From: an uncultured Verrucomicrobia subdivision 3 bacterium
GTDB taxonomy: Bacteria; Verrucomicrobiota; Verrucomicrobiia; Limisphaerales; UBA11358
Assembly (NCBI GenBank): GCA_903895255.1
Contig: CAITTG010000055.1
Span: 1 to 64,000, forward strand
Length of the DNA stretch: 64,000 nt
Direction: 5' to 3'
Shown here: positions 25,258-36,100 of the stretch, piece after piece
Position numbering within the stretch: the stretch's first letter is position 1
How the letters are laid out: each line of letters starts with the position of its first letter
Notes under the pieces: generated by a model
What the model was told of the DNA's origin: nothing
Databases searched by the model: none
The model's input: only the letters and a program-made list of their open reading frames with translations
Position numbers and translations under genes: made by a program

Positions 25258-26801
25258 AGGCGCCAGGTCAGGTCCATTTGGAAAAGATTGTAATTGTTGA
25301 CCGGATTCAGCCCGGGCATGTCCAGATTATTACCGCCGGTGCCCAACTGGCTGTTGATCCGGGTCGCGTAGCCATAGCGAAAGGTACCAATAATCGAGTC
25401 CGTGATGCTGTAGGCAAACGCGCTGTAAATGCCCTGCAAATTGGCCCGGCCCTCAAAAAAATCAGAATCCAATAGATTGACGTCTTGTGCGTACTGTTCC
25501 ACGCATTGCCAGTAAAACCGGGTTTCCCAAGTGTTCTTTTTGGAGGTCGAGCCATAAACCAATCCTTGAGTGGGACCATAAACCGGACCGGCGTTGCCAA
25601 ACCCAATGCCCACCTGATAGGCCAAATCCTGACCGTACACGGGGCTGTGAACTCCGGGGAAGGCCGCCGGGTTGGCCTCATATGCCTCCTTGGCGCGCGT
25701 GTTACCATCGAGGTTATAGGCAAAATCTCCGAACAAGCGGCCTTGTAAGTTGCCCATGGGAGTATTCGGGATGGGGAAATCATATTCCGCTGGAATTTCC
25801 AGCACCAGCAGGTCATTGATGCCCTGTTGGTTGTAACCAGCTTGATATGTGGCTCCGGGAATACCCACATTCACCCCTTTATAGCCCTGGCCAACAAATG
25901 GCTGGTTCAAACCGTTGTTATAGCCTTCGCCAGTGTAGGTATAGAGCACCGGGGCAATTTTGAAATACTGTTTGTTGGGCAGTTTCACTGTCCCACCCGC
26001 CTGCCAGGCCAGCACAAAAATATCGCTGGAGGGAAGTTCACTGGCGGAGGTGGGGTCTTGATAATCAAACTGGCCAAAATCCACAAACCAATCAACCGCT
26101 TCCGTGGAAAGTTTGAATTTCTCAAAAGCCCCCTCCGGATTGATGTCGGCGTCCCACACCATCGGCGTGGTGTAGAGCGGCATCGGCATGCGGCCCGCCG
26201 TGGCTTCAAACCACGTCTCCGGATGCCAGCCGATAAATAACTGGCCTACGTATATCCCACTATTATACTTGTCAGATGGGGTGGCTGAGCCCGCCGTGCC
26301 GTTTGAACCAAAAGTGTCCCAGGGCGAGCGCGGATTGGAGGAGGTGTCCAGCCGGATGCCATAATTAAACTGATCCTGCAAATCGCCACGAATCCCCAGG
26401 CGCAGAGCGTAGCGAAAACGTTCCCGATAATAGGTGCTATCGCTCGCTCCTGGCACATTGTCCGCTCCGCGATATTCATAACGCAGGCGGACATCGCCAA
26501 AAATTTGCATGGATTGCATGGAACTGGGCAGCTTGATCACATTGGCCGGCAGGGCCGCCGAACTGGTGGCATTCGATTGCTCAGCCGCCATGCCCGCCTC
26601 GATATTTTTAGCCTCTTCTTGCGTGAGAATCCCCTTTTTAATGAGGGTATCCATCAGGAGATCCGGATGCGATGCCGACTGCGGGGGCGCTTGCGGTGGT
26701 GCCTGTGTCTGGGCGCATGCCGCCAGAGCGCTAATTACTAAAGTTGCAGTGGCAACAAATGGTTTCTGCGAGCAAAAATGATCCTGGCGTTTTAAAGTCA
26801 T
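25254..26801 (-). CDS. Outer-membrane porin
   Basis: A 515-residue secreted beta-barrel protein. The start MTLKRQDHFCSQKPFVATAT leads into a signal peptide ending near ACAQTQAPP. A short helical segment follows (LLMDTLIKKGILTQEEAKNI), then many alternating aromatic strands (MQIFGDVRLRYEY, RERFRYALRLGIRGD) to a C-terminal strand LFQMDLTWRL. The layout matches large putative porins of Gram-negative bacteria. Its convergent 3' end overlaps phoU by four bases. Sitting with pit and phoU, it may pass phosphate or another anion, but the sequence gives no direct proof of substrate. Confidence 0.82.
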   Translation of the reverse strand: MTLKRQDHFCSQKPFVATATLVISALAACAQTQAPPQAPPQSASHPDLLMDTLIKKGILTQEEAKNIEAGMAAEQSNATSSAALPANVIKLPSSMQSMQIFGDVRLRYEYRGADNVPGASDSTYYRERFRYALRLGIRGDLQDQFNYGIRLDTSSNPRSPWDTFGSNGTAGSATPSDKYNSGIYVGQLFIGWHPETWFEATAGRMPMPLYTTPMVWDADINPEGAFEKFKLSTEAVDWFVDFGQFDYQDPTSASELPSSDIFVLAWQAGGTVKLPNKQYFKIAPVLYTYTGEGYNNGLNQPFVGQGYKGVNVGIPGATYQAGYNQQGINDLLVLEIPAEYDFPIPNTPMGNLQGRLFGDFAYNLDGNTRAKEAYEANPAAFPGVHSPVYGQDLAYQVGIGFGNAGPVYGPTQGLVYGSTSKKNTWETRFYWQCVEQYAQDVNLLDSDFFEGRANLQGIYSAFAYSITDSIIGTFRYGYATRINSQLGTGGNNLDMPGLNPVNNYNLFQMDLTWRL

Positions 26802-26987
26802 GTTTATTACAAAAACGTTACGATTGGGTGACGGATTTGTTACAAATTTAAAAAAGTTCCCCTTGGAATACAAACACTCATTCCACTAAATTCAAAAAAG
26901 TTAGTGGCTTCTGGCGGGAAAACTGGGGTTTTCTAAACCAAAATTGGGCAGAAGTTTAATTTCTCGGCAGGCCGCCAGCCTTTAGGC

Positions 26988-27101
26988 CTACGCCCGAAAC
27001 TTCCCGCCCTCCGCCCGGCGGGCGCGGCCCAGGGTTTCGAGGGTTTTGAGGATTTCGGCCACGTCGGCGGGTTTGGCGCGGGCAAATTGTTTGGCCACTT
27101 C
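26988..27101 (-). pseudogene. Remnant C-terminus of a DNA methyltransferase or restriction-type protein
   Basis: A 37-codon open stretch ending in TAG reads EVAKQFARAKPADVAEILKT followed by LETLGRARRAEGGKFRA. From memory, this small helix-turn-helix-like tail resembles the C-terminus of large DNA methyltransferases in Planctomycetes and Verrucomicrobia. Nothing upstream continues the gene, so it is a fragment. It lies in the gap between the porin and beta-galactosidase genes, about 5 kb from the MmeI-like N-terminal remnant, but the order is wrong for one split gene. Confidence 0.4.
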
Positions 27102-27225
27102 CGGCCCGGGCTGAGCTCAATGAATTGCCCCTGTCCGCCGAGGTGTGGCGGGAGTGAGGTGAAATGCAGTGGCACTACAAACACCGGGACATGCAGCTGC
27201 CAGGATACATTTGGGGGCAGCTATC

Positions 27226-27240
27226 GCTCGTTAGGGGCAT
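27226..27240 (+). repeat. Interspersed motif ahead of the beta-galactosidase gene
   Basis: The 15-mer GCTCGTTAGGGGCAT here is repeated exactly on the opposite strand at 32907-32921 and with two changes at 32956-32970. All copies lie just upstream of secreted carbohydrate or surface genes. It may be a remnant of a small dispersed repeat or a shared control element. The rest of the gap (26802-27273) holds a short hairpin (CCACTAA / TTAGTGG, 26883-26907) and the methyltransferase-tail remnant. Confidence 0.45.
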
Positions 27241-27273
27241 GGCCAGGGTCATCTCGACCGGCCAGAATTGAGG

Positions 27274-30165
27274 ATGCCTCATTCAAATGTGCGATTTGCC
27301 GGAAGGGTTGTCTCAATCTGGCTTTTTGCCTTTTTCGTTGCTTCCCTGATGGCCAGTGGGTCACCGCGCGAGCATTGTTCGCTGGATGCGAACTGGAAAT
27401 TTCATCTGGGCGAGGACTGGCCTTATGCGCTCAAGCTCAACCGGGCCGGGGTTAGCACTGGTCCGGCATCGCCTGAATTTGATGACAGTGCCTGGCGCAC
27501 AGTGGATTTGCCGCATGATTGGGCGGTGGAACTGCCGTTTGATCGCACGGCGGAATGCAACCATGGCTTCAAGCCGGTCGGACCGAAATTTCCCCAAAAC
27601 AGCATTGGCTGGTACCGCCGCACTTTTACGTTGTCCGCCGGGGATGGTGGCAAGCGCATTTCGCTCCAATTTGACGGGGTTTTTCGGGATGCGACGGTCT
27701 GGGTAAATGGCTGGCTGGTCATGCATCACGAAAGTGGTTATTCACCTTTTGACGTCGATATTACGGATTTGACGCATTTCGGCGGCCAGACCACGGTGAC
27801 CGTACGGGTGGATGCGAGCAAATCCGAAGGGTGGTTTTATGAAGGTGCGGGTATTTACCGGCATGTTTGGTTGAATAAAACTTCACCCGTGGCCATAGCG
27901 CCGGACGGGGTGTTTGTCTATGCCACGTTTAAGAACAACGTGCCGGGTGACCAGGCGGATATTCATGCCGAAGTCCGTTTATTAAACTGCTTCACCAACC
28001 CGGTGCAAGCGGTCGTGAAATGCGATATTATCGGCCCGGACAGCGAAACGCAGAAACAATTCCAGAGGGAAATAGAAGTCGCCAGCAGCGACCCACAAAC
28101 TGTCAGGCTGGCAACGCGTATATCAAAGCCAATCCTTTGGTCTCCGGAATCCCCCACCGTGTACAAATTGATTACGACTGTCGAAGTAGACGGTCGTTTG
28201 GTGGATCAGCAGGCGACAACTTTTGGCCTGCGCACCATTAGTTTTGACGCTCAACGAGGCTTCATTTTAAATGGGAAGCCATATTTGATCAAAGGCACGT
28301 GCAATCATCAGGATCATGCCGGGGTTGGCGTGGCCTTGCCGGATGCCTTGCAAGATTTTCGCATCGCAAAATTGAAGGAATTTGGGGACAACGCTTATCG
28401 GACCTCGCACCATCCACCCACACCGGAACTCCTCGACGCTTGTGACCGCATGGGAATGCTGGTGATGGATGAAAGCCGATTGCTTGGCAGTGATCCGGAA
28501 AACCTGCGACGTTGGGAGCAGCAGATTCGCCGGGATCGTAATCATCCCAGTGTATTCCTCTGGAGTATTGCCAACGAGGAATTTGCCGTGGAAGACACCG
28601 AGGATGCCGCCCGGGTGGCGTTGTCCATGCAAAACCTGGCCCGGCGGCTGGACCCGACCCGGGAAGTCACCTATGCTGCTCCGGAAGGAGACGTTTTTGC
28701 GGGCATCAATTCCGTTATCCAGGTGCGCGGATGGAATTACCACATCATTGGGGAAACGGACCGTTATCACGCTGAACATCCCGACCAACCCAATATCGGC
28801 ACGGAACAGGCCAGTACCGTGAGCACGCGGGGTATTTATGAAAATAATGCGGCGCGCGGGCACCTTAGCGCCTACGATGTGAATTATCCGGGCCATGGCT
28901 TGCCGGCAGAAACGTGGTGGTCTTATTTCGCGGCGCGTCCCTGGCTTGCCGGTGGATTCGTATGGACGGGTTTTGATTACCGTGGGGAACCGACCCCCTA
29001 CAATTGGCCGTGTATCAATTCCCATTTTGGGATTCTCGATACCTGTGGATTTCCGAAGGATAATTTTTATTACTATCAAGCTTGGTGGACGACGAACGTG
29101 GTGCTCCATTTGTTGCCGCATTGGAACTGGCCGGGGCGGGAGGGCCAGATGATCCGGGTGGATGCGCTGAGTAATTGCGGGGAGGTTGAGCTTTTTCTCA
29201 ACGGAAAGACACTTGGCCGGCAAACCATGAAACCCAATTCAAAACTTTCCTGGAAAGTCAAATATGCACCGGGAACCTTGTCCGCCATGGGGTATGATAA
29301 CGGAAGGCTCGCGGCTAAGGCGGAGGTGTCGACCACGGGCGGCCCGGTGGCAGTGGAACTCCAGCCAAACCGCACGGAGATCAAAGCCGATGGCCGTGAT
29401 GTAAGCGTGTTCACGGTCTCCGCGCTGGATGCCCAGGGCAGGTTTGTGCCGGTGGCACAGAATTTAATCCAATTTGAGCTGCATGGACCCGGCAAGATTA
29501 TTGGGGTTGGAAATGGCGACCCTAGTTGTCACGAACCCGATGTTTTTGCGCCGCAAATCCCCGTCCATTCGATTCCCATCAGCAATTGGCGCTGGCAATT
29601 TGCCGAGCTATCCGCCAAAGGGGCGGTTGGGCCGGAGGAAAAAGTTGAATTTGATGATTCTGGATGGCATTCCCTAAAAGACTTCAAGGGCAGCCAGGTG
29701 AAGGATATGGTGTCACCAGGCGGACGGTCGACCGTTTTTCGGACGCACATCAAATTGAAATCTGAAGATTTAGAAAATGCTGGAATCGAAATTCGATTCG
29801 GCGGCGGGTTCACGCCCCATTGGGTCTTTGTCAATAATCAGCGACTTGGTGAGGTGCGTGATTGGTCGGCTCAGTCGGTTTTTGAATTGAAAAAGAATTT
29901 GCACGCCGGAACCAATCTGGTGGCTTTTGGCATCTCGGGTGATCCAAACGCAGATTATTTCCACCTCAGCGCCCGGCTGGAAATGATTGGGCGACCCATC
30001 CCACAAGCATGGTCCCGGAGCCTGTTTAACGGCTTGGCGCAAGTGATGGTGCAATCCACACGCGAGACCGGTGAAATCACCCTGGTGGCGCGCTCGGCGG
30101 GCATGAGCCCGGCGACCAATCAAATTCAAAGCGTGAGTTGCGTGCTTCCGGTGGAGTTGCCTTAA
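27274..30165 (+). CDS. Secreted GH2 beta-galactosidase
   Basis: A 963-residue glycoside hydrolase family 2 enzyme. After a signal peptide (FAGRVVSIWLFAFFVASLMA) come the sugar-binding domain (DDSAWRTVDLPHDWAVE, GWYRRTF, VNGW), the Ig-like domain and the TIM barrel. The acid/base Glu is in WSIANEE (about residue 433) and the nucleophile Glu in IGTEQAS (about 510). A C-terminal extension resembles DUF4982 plus a further beta-domain. It should hydrolyse terminal beta-galactosides outside the cytoplasm. A TTG six bases upstream is an alternative start. It converges on the sialate esterase gene, suggesting joint glycan use. Confidence 0.93.
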   Translation: MPHSNVRFAGRVVSIWLFAFFVASLMASGSPREHCSLDANWKFHLGEDWPYALKLNRAGVSTGPASPEFDDSAWRTVDLPHDWAVELPFDRTAECNHGFKPVGPKFPQNSIGWYRRTFTLSAGDGGKRISLQFDGVFRDATVWVNGWLVMHHESGYSPFDVDITDLTHFGGQTTVTVRVDASKSEGWFYEGAGIYRHVWLNKTSPVAIAPDGVFVYATFKNNVPGDQADIHAEVRLLNCFTNPVQAVVKCDIIGPDSETQKQFQREIEVASSDPQTVRLATRISKPILWSPESPTVYKLITTVEVDGRLVDQQATTFGLRTISFDAQRGFILNGKPYLIKGTCNHQDHAGVGVALPDALQDFRIAKLKEFGDNAYRTSHHPPTPELLDACDRMGMLVMDESRLLGSDPENLRRWEQQIRRDRNHPSVFLWSIANEEFAVEDTEDAARVALSMQNLARRLDPTREVTYAAPEGDVFAGINSVIQVRGWNYHIIGETDRYHAEHPDQPNIGTEQASTVSTRGIYENNAARGHLSAYDVNYPGHGLPAETWWSYFAARPWLAGGFVWTGFDYRGEPTPYNWPCINSHFGILDTCGFPKDNFYYYQAWWTTNVVLHLLPHWNWPGREGQMIRVDALSNCGEVELFLNGKTLGRQTMKPNSKLSWKVKYAPGTLSAMGYDNGRLAAKAEVSTTGGPVAVELQPNRTEIKADGRDVSVFTVSALDAQGRFVPVAQNLIQFELHGPGKIIGVGNGDPSCHEPDVFAPQIPVHSIPISNWRWQFAELSAKGAVGPEEKVEFDDSGWHSLKDFKGSQVKDMVSPGGRSTVFRTHIKLKSEDLENAGIEIRFGGGFTPHWVFVNNQRLGEVRDWSAQSVFELKKNLHAGTNLVAFGISGDPNADYFHLSARLEMIGRPIPQAWSRSLFNGLAQVMVQSTRETGEITLVARSAGMSPATNQIQSVSCVLPVELP

Positions 30166-30171
30166 AATTTG

Positions 30172-31719
30172 CTATTTGGAAGCAGTTTCTGATTTGTCCG
30201 TGCGGAAGGGGGTAACGGGCAAGCCTTCAAGGCTCGTGAGATTGCAAACGGGATTATTGGCCCAGGCGTATCGCACGGCAACGGGTTCATTCACCCCGGG
30301 ACAGGCAAGTTCCACCCGGTCGCTGCCCAACAATTTGCCGGTGGCCCAGTGCCAGGTATGATCCTTGCCTTCAACGGCAAATCCCATGGCTTCATCCACG
30401 TCAAAGGTTCGCAAACTGCTGCCGAAGCAATTGAATTTAACGATCACCTTTTCGGGCTTGAGTGTCAGGTTTTGGAACTCTGGACTGCGACAGGGAAATT
30501 TAAACCCATAATCCTTTACCAAAGCCCAGCGAACGAGGCGCGCGGCAACGTCATGTTTGTTTTTGGGGTGGATATTTTTACCTTCTCCCAAATCAATGAT
30601 GACGGCCTGACCGGTGTTCGTTAACGCCAAGGTTTGAGTCTGCGCTTCGCGAAGTTCAGCCCAAGGGCTGTCACCCGGCTGGTCAACTTTCTTCATATAA
30701 TTGGCCAACTGGACCCAATAAAAGGGAAAATCGCCCTGATTCCATTCCTTGCGCCATTGTTCAATGAGAAACGGAAACAGGCTGGAATATTCTTTCGCCC
30801 GACTGGCGTTGGCTTCACCCTGATACCAAATAACCCCTTTGATGCCGAAACCGCGAGTGGGATTGACGACGCCATTGAAGATGTTGCCGGGTCGAGCGTT
30901 GCCTGCCAGCCAGTCGGCGGGAGCCTGGGGGGCACGCCCCACAGGGCGCTTCGCAACGCGGTCGGCGGCGGCCTCAGCGTTATATTTGGCCAGGGCATTG
31001 GTGTAATCCAGCTTTGCCTGGGCGGATTGCTGGTAGGCTTCATTCTTAACTGTTCGCGCCATGAGGTCGGCAAAGCGGGGATCACTTTCGAGGCTTGATC
31101 GACGAACCCACGCTTCAGCCGCCGAGCCGCCCCAGGAATTGTCAATTAGCCCCACTGGCACATGGAGGATTTGGTGCAGATAACGACCGTAGAAAAAGCC
31201 CACCGCCGTGAATCGTGCCGCCGCCTCGGGGGAACTGAGTTTCCACGCGCTCTTGAAGTTATCCTGCAATTCCTGGGTGCCAAGGTGGGGAACATAAATC
31301 AGGCGCAGCCCAGTGATGTCGGCACCGGCCACTTCGAGGTCGCCATTCCAATCATCCCGGAGCACAAAACCCATGTTGGACTGGCCGGAACACATCCAAA
31401 CTTCACCCACCAGGACATCCTTGATTTCAAGACTCTGCGAGCCATCACTGATTTTAAGGCTCTGCGGTTGGTCATTGGCCGGCTCGGCATCTAATTTTAC
31501 CAGCCATTTGCCATCCGGCCCGGTGACGGTTGACTGGGTTTGGTGGCCGAAAGCCACTGTGATGGTCTTCCCGGGGGTATCCCAACCCCAAATCGGGTCG
31601 GCTTGTTTTTGCTGAAGCACCATGTGGTCGCCAATAATAGCCGGGATTTTGAGTTCCGCATGCAAACAGCCCATGGAGAGGGCATAAGCCAGGGAGACAG
31701 CAGTCAGACAGGTTTTCAT
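30172..31719 (-). CDS. Secreted sialate O-acetylesterase
   Basis: A 515-residue SGNH-type esterase. The signal peptide MKTCLTAVSLAYALSMGCLHA precedes the catalytic block WMCSGQSNMGF (Ser nucleophile) and, near the C-terminus, the Asp-His block IHPKNKHDVAARL. Further family segments are GLIDNSWGGSAAEAWV and GVIWYQGEANA. Such enzymes remove O-acetyl groups from sialic acids or plant polysaccharides. In Verrucomicrobia many copies occur beside glycoside hydrolases. An upstream in-frame extension was rejected because it would bury the signal peptide. Confidence 0.93.
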   Translation of the reverse strand: MKTCLTAVSLAYALSMGCLHAELKIPAIIGDHMVLQQKQADPIWGWDTPGKTITVAFGHQTQSTVTGPDGKWLVKLDAEPANDQPQSLKISDGSQSLEIKDVLVGEVWMCSGQSNMGFVLRDDWNGDLEVAGADITGLRLIYVPHLGTQELQDNFKSAWKLSSPEAAARFTAVGFFYGRYLHQILHVPVGLIDNSWGGSAAEAWVRRSSLESDPRFADLMARTVKNEAYQQSAQAKLDYTNALAKYNAEAAADRVAKRPVGRAPQAPADWLAGNARPGNIFNGVVNPTRGFGIKGVIWYQGEANASRAKEYSSLFPFLIEQWRKEWNQGDFPFYWVQLANYMKKVDQPGDSPWAELREAQTQTLALTNTGQAVIIDLGEGKNIHPKNKHDVAARLVRWALVKDYGFKFPCRSPEFQNLTLKPEKVIVKFNCFGSSLRTFDVDEAMGFAVEGKDHTWHWATGKLLGSDRVELACPGVNEPVAVRYAWANNPVCNLTSLEGLPVTPFRTDKSETASK

Positions 31720-31827
31720 GTTTATATTTTTGTAATCAAATCTTTTAAGGGTGACAAATTTATTAGCTGGAAAATTCACAGATTGATGCGGTGGGCTTGG
31801 ATATTAAACAAATAAATGGATGCAGCA

Positions 31828-32649
31828 TTATTGAATGCTTAAATTTTCATAGTTGCCGGCGCTGACCTGGCGTTGTAGCGCCGGAATATAATATACACCC
31901 ACCCCCCTGACGGGTTTCGCAGGAAAAGCGGTAAGCGACCACAGGTCAAAACCGTTCACCCAAACTTTGGCGAGGTGATGCGTTCCGCCGGCATTATAGG
32001 AGCCAAATTTCAGATAAAACCCAGTGCCATCGGGGAACGAATTCAGGGTGCTCTGCATCGGCACCGAGCAAACAGACTGGTACACATTGCCGGGATTGAA
32101 CGCAGTGGTGATACGCGCAGTCATTGATGCGGTGGAAATGGTTGAGAAATCGAGCCGAAAATCAAAAGTAAAACCATTAGTCGACTGCACATCACCGAGA
32201 CTGTAGTAAAGCGGTGTCAGGAGGGAAGAAGGTGCGGAAATCTCGCCGGCGGCAGCGCCGCCGCTGCCGCAATTCAATGTGCCAAAAATGTAAGGGAAGG
32301 AACCGCTGCCGGAGAAGTTGGTCGTGATCACCAGCGCGCCTGCCGTGGACACGACCGCATCAATGGCATTACGAATGCCATCCGGACTCCAATTGACCGC
32401 CTGCCCCCAGGCTCCGGCGGTGGTATTTGTCCAATAGCTCTGGTAATGCAGAACATCGGCGATACGCAGGCAAGCAATTATTAAAAACGGGGCAAGCTTG
32501 CAGTGCCAGTTTAACCCGCATTTTAAAGAGCAATTTGGATGGAAGTGCGAAACCAAACATTGATTTTCCGGGTCAAATAAAACCCTTGCACCATACTTTT
32601 CGATAAAAATTACTTTAGCCTCGGGGCGCACCAGAATTCGACCAAACAT
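31828..32649 (-). CDS. Secreted LamG-like surface protein
   Basis: About 270 residues, start uncertain (further ATGs at 32703 and 32769). A hydrophobic segment LAPFLIIACLRIADV is probably the signal peptide, so the real start may be a later non-ATG codon. The first mature stretch, YWTNTTAGAWGQAVNWSPDG through SFPYIFGTLN, closely resembles the N-terminus of the large repeat protein at 33110. The rest is beta-rich, like a LamG/concanavalin fold (GFTFDFRLDFS, GTGFYLKFGSYNAGG). It has no YD or autotransporter repeats and no membrane anchor at its end. Confidence 0.6.
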   Translation of the reverse strand: MFGRILVRPEAKVIFIEKYGARVLFDPENQCLVSHFHPNCSLKCGLNWHCKLAPFLIIACLRIADVLHYQSYWTNTTAGAWGQAVNWSPDGIRNAIDAVVSTAGALVITTNFSGSGSFPYIFGTLNCGSGGAAAGEISAPSSLLTPLYYSLGDVQSTNGFTFDFRLDFSTISTASMTARITTAFNPGNVYQSVCSVPMQSTLNSFPDGTGFYLKFGSYNAGGTHHLAKVWVNGFDLWSLTAFPAKPVRGVGVYYIPALQRQVSAGNYENLSIQ

Positions 32650-32906
32650 AAATATTATAGCGATTCGGTTCGTGACGTGGTTAAGTGGCAGTGCCAATCC
32701 CATGGCACTGCCACCCCCATCCAACCGGAAGCCACCCTCCGGTCTTTGTGACGGAAACCACGCCGCCACGAAGCTTTATTTCATGACATTAACCATCGCA
32801 ACGGTGTCAACCGGTGGTTGTGCCTAAACCAAAAGCACCATAAAGCCCAATTGCCGTTACCGGTGGTTATTTGCGCCATCCTATCAGGGTGTCTAGGCCG
32901 ATGGCG

Positions 32907-32970
32907 ATGCCCCTAACGAGCTATGCCCGGGCACGCAGCGCAGGTGAATGGCATCGCTCGATAGGGGTAT
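32907..32970. repeat. Inverted pair of the dispersed 15-mer motif
   Basis: ATGCCCCTAACGAGC (32907-32921) and GCTCGATAGGGGTAT (32956-32970) form a 13/15 inverted repeat around a 34-bp loop, and both relate to the motif at 27226-27240. The structure sits in the 5' region of the large repeat protein gene, 140-200 bp before its ATG. It could be a small palindromic repeat element or a transcript structure. I see no gene in the surrounding gap (32650-33109). Confidence 0.45.
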
Positions 32971-33109
32971 ATACTTCCCGGCTTTTGCCAATTAAGGTAG
33001 TCCGCATGTTCACCACAAAAGCTTTCAAAACCAGCATAATGGCTTGGTCTGGCCGGCCAGCAGTAATGTAAAACCATCTATTTCAATCAAATTATCCAAC
33101 GAATCAACC

Positions 33110-36100
33110 ATGAACAACACCCCACTCATCCATCGAATTAAAGCCGGGTTGCTGGCAACGGGCGTTCTGCTGTCTGCCAATGTCCTGCTTCAGGCCCAAA
33201 CTGCGAGCACTTACATTCAAACCACCGCCAACTACAATTGGGGCAGTGCGGCCAACTGGAGTCCGACCGGCATTCCCAATGGCATTGACGCGGTGGTCAA
33301 CATGAATTCAGCCACAACATATTGCACCAATTCGCCAGAAAACATCGCTGCCAACGGGGCATTTCCTTATGTTTTTGGCACCTTGAACCTGGCTGGTGGC
33401 AATTTGGGTGTTAGCGCCAACGGGAGCAACCAGCTTAAGGCCGCGGTTTCCAGTGGGGTGCCCGTTATAAACGGCAATGGGTGGCTTTATTTCAGGTTGT
33501 CAGGCAACCAGGGCATTGTTTACCAAAACAACAATGCCGCGCCACTGCTTGAATTCCGCTACAATACCCAGTCAAATTATCTCAACGGCAACACGGAGAT
33601 TGCCAGCGGTGCCGTTGTGGAACTGGATGGCGATTATCAATTTGGTAATGCTACCAACGCCGTGATTATACATGACGGAGGCACATTGACCTCTCGGTCA
33701 AGTCAAGCCCAAGGAGGAACCGGATTCATGGCCATCCCGGCTTCGCGCAAAATTCTCCTCGATTCGGCAAGCACCCCGGCAACATTCGGCACCTATAGTG
33801 GTTATCGGTGGACACTCCTTTGTCCCATTGGCGAAATCACGCCGGGGTCGGGGCTTCAGATGGCCAAAATTGCCGCTTCCAGCACCTATACCGCCGGACC
33901 TGTGTATTTTGGCGCCGCCAATACTTACACCGGGCCGACAATTCTGGGCTATGGTTCCCTGACCCTATCTAATCAATTTGCTGTCCAGTATAGCACGCTT
34001 ACGCCCAACACGGGTGGCACCGTGTATTTTGACAAAGGGCTTAATACGAATATTTTTTATGCGGGTGGCCTGGCGGGCAATGGTTACATGGTATTGACCA
34101 ATAATGCCAGTCCCGGGGTTCCCATTACCCTGACGGCAGGAGCTAATAATGCTGACACGACTTATTCCGGCCGCCTGCTGGGAATTGCCAGCGGTGGTAC
34201 TTTGGTAAAAGTTGGCACCGGCACGTTGACCCTCTCAGGGACCGGCGACAACAGTTATGGGTTACTCAATATTAGCAACGGCACAGTGGTGTTGGCCAAG
34301 AACAGCACAGGCAGCGTTCATGCCAACGGCGGTGGCGTCATCCTCAATGGTGGCGCGTTGCAACTAGGCGGCACCGGTGGCGATCAGATTTTTAATTCCG
34401 TGGTGGTTACGATGAACGGCGGAACGTTTGATCTCGCCGGCCAGGTGGAAACCATCGGTGGTCTCACGGGCAACGGCGGCACGAATACTGACTCCAGCGG
34501 CGGCGGCGGAACGCTTACCGTCAACGTCGCTAACAACACGGCTGTTACGAATGCTTCCACACTTACGGGCGGTAACCTGGCATTTGGCGGACCCGGCACC
34601 CAAGTGTTCGTTGGCACAGACAAGCGGGACAATTTCTATCCGGGCATGACCACCACGGTCAGTGGTGGCACTTTGCAACTTGGCACCGGCGGAGCAGTTG
34701 TGCCCTTGGGGGGGGCCACTGGCATCACCGTGAATTCACCGGGCACCCTCTCGTTCATCTTTGGCGGCGTATCGACATTCACCAACTCCATCAACGGCTC
34801 TGGCAACCTTGCACAGAACAGTTCCGGCACTCTCATTCTCTCGGGCAGCGACACACACACCGGTGAAACCCTTGTGAATACGGGCACGCTGGCGCTTCCG
34901 AGCGGGGGCACCATGGTTGGCGGTTCCATCATAACGGTTGCCTCGAATGCAATTTTTAATGTTACCGCAGGATCCCTTGCCCTTACGAGCGGCCAAAACC
35001 TCAATGGCTTGGGCACCGTCACCGGCAATTACACCCTTGGCAGCGGGGCCACCAATTCCGGAAATCTGACTCTGAATGGCAACGTGACCTTGCAAGCCGG
35101 GGCTGTTTTGAATCCTGGCTCGGCGACAAGCGCCGGCACCATTACGAACAATGGAAACATCATCAACGCCGGCGCCTATACCCTCCTGTATAATCTGGCG
35201 TCAACCACCACACCGGGCGGCGGCACCAATGCACTCCTGGTGGTGTCTGGAAACCTGAATGTGGGCAGCAGTGGAAACGCGGCCAAACTGTTTATAACCG
35301 GCACCCCCCTGAACGGCACATATGTGCTGGCAACATACGGATCGCTCAGCGGCTCTTTGGGCGACGTGCAAATCACGGGTGTCAGCGGACGTCAGACATA
35401 TACCTTGCAGACCAACGGCAACCAGTTGCAATTGGTGGTTGGCGGCCAGGCGGCCCAGGGCATTGTCTGGCTGGGGGACGGCTCCGCCAATGTATGGGAT
35501 GCGAATAATACAGCGAATTTAGATTGGACCAACTCCGCGTTAACCACCGTCACTTATTTTGCCCAGAGCGACATCGTGACCTTTGACAATACCTCCGCCA
35601 ATCCGACGGTAAACCTTGCCGGCGACCTGATACCGCAACCGGGTTCGGTCGTGGTGGTCAATTCCACAAACAATTACGATTTCACCGGCAGCGGTTATAT
35701 TGACGGGCCGGGCACGAGCTTGACCAAGACCAACTCTGGGACTTTGACCATTGAAACGGCAAACACTTTCACCGGACCGGTGAATTTAAACGGCGGCGTC
35801 ATTAGCGTGGCTGCCGTGGCCGCAAATGGCACGGCTTCACCGCTGGGGGCGGGCAGCACGCTCGTCTTCAATGGCGGCACTTTGCAATACACTGGTCCTA
35901 ATGCCAACGGTTCAGTCTTCAATCGGTCGGTGGCGATCGCCACGAATGGTGCGACCATCGATCAAGAGGGTTCGGGTTATCTCTACCTGGGAGGTTTGAT
36001 TTCTGGCAGCGGCCAGCTCACCAAAACTGGCCCCAGCCAGCTGGTAATTTCTGGTAACAACACCGGCTATACCAACAACACCTATATCAATAGTGGACAG

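Noticed and set aside
26933..27184. An 83-codon minus-strand frame between porin and beta-galactosidase
   Set aside because: It is an off-frame reading of the methyltransferase-tail remnant, with a Pro/Lys/Trp-rich nonsense composition.
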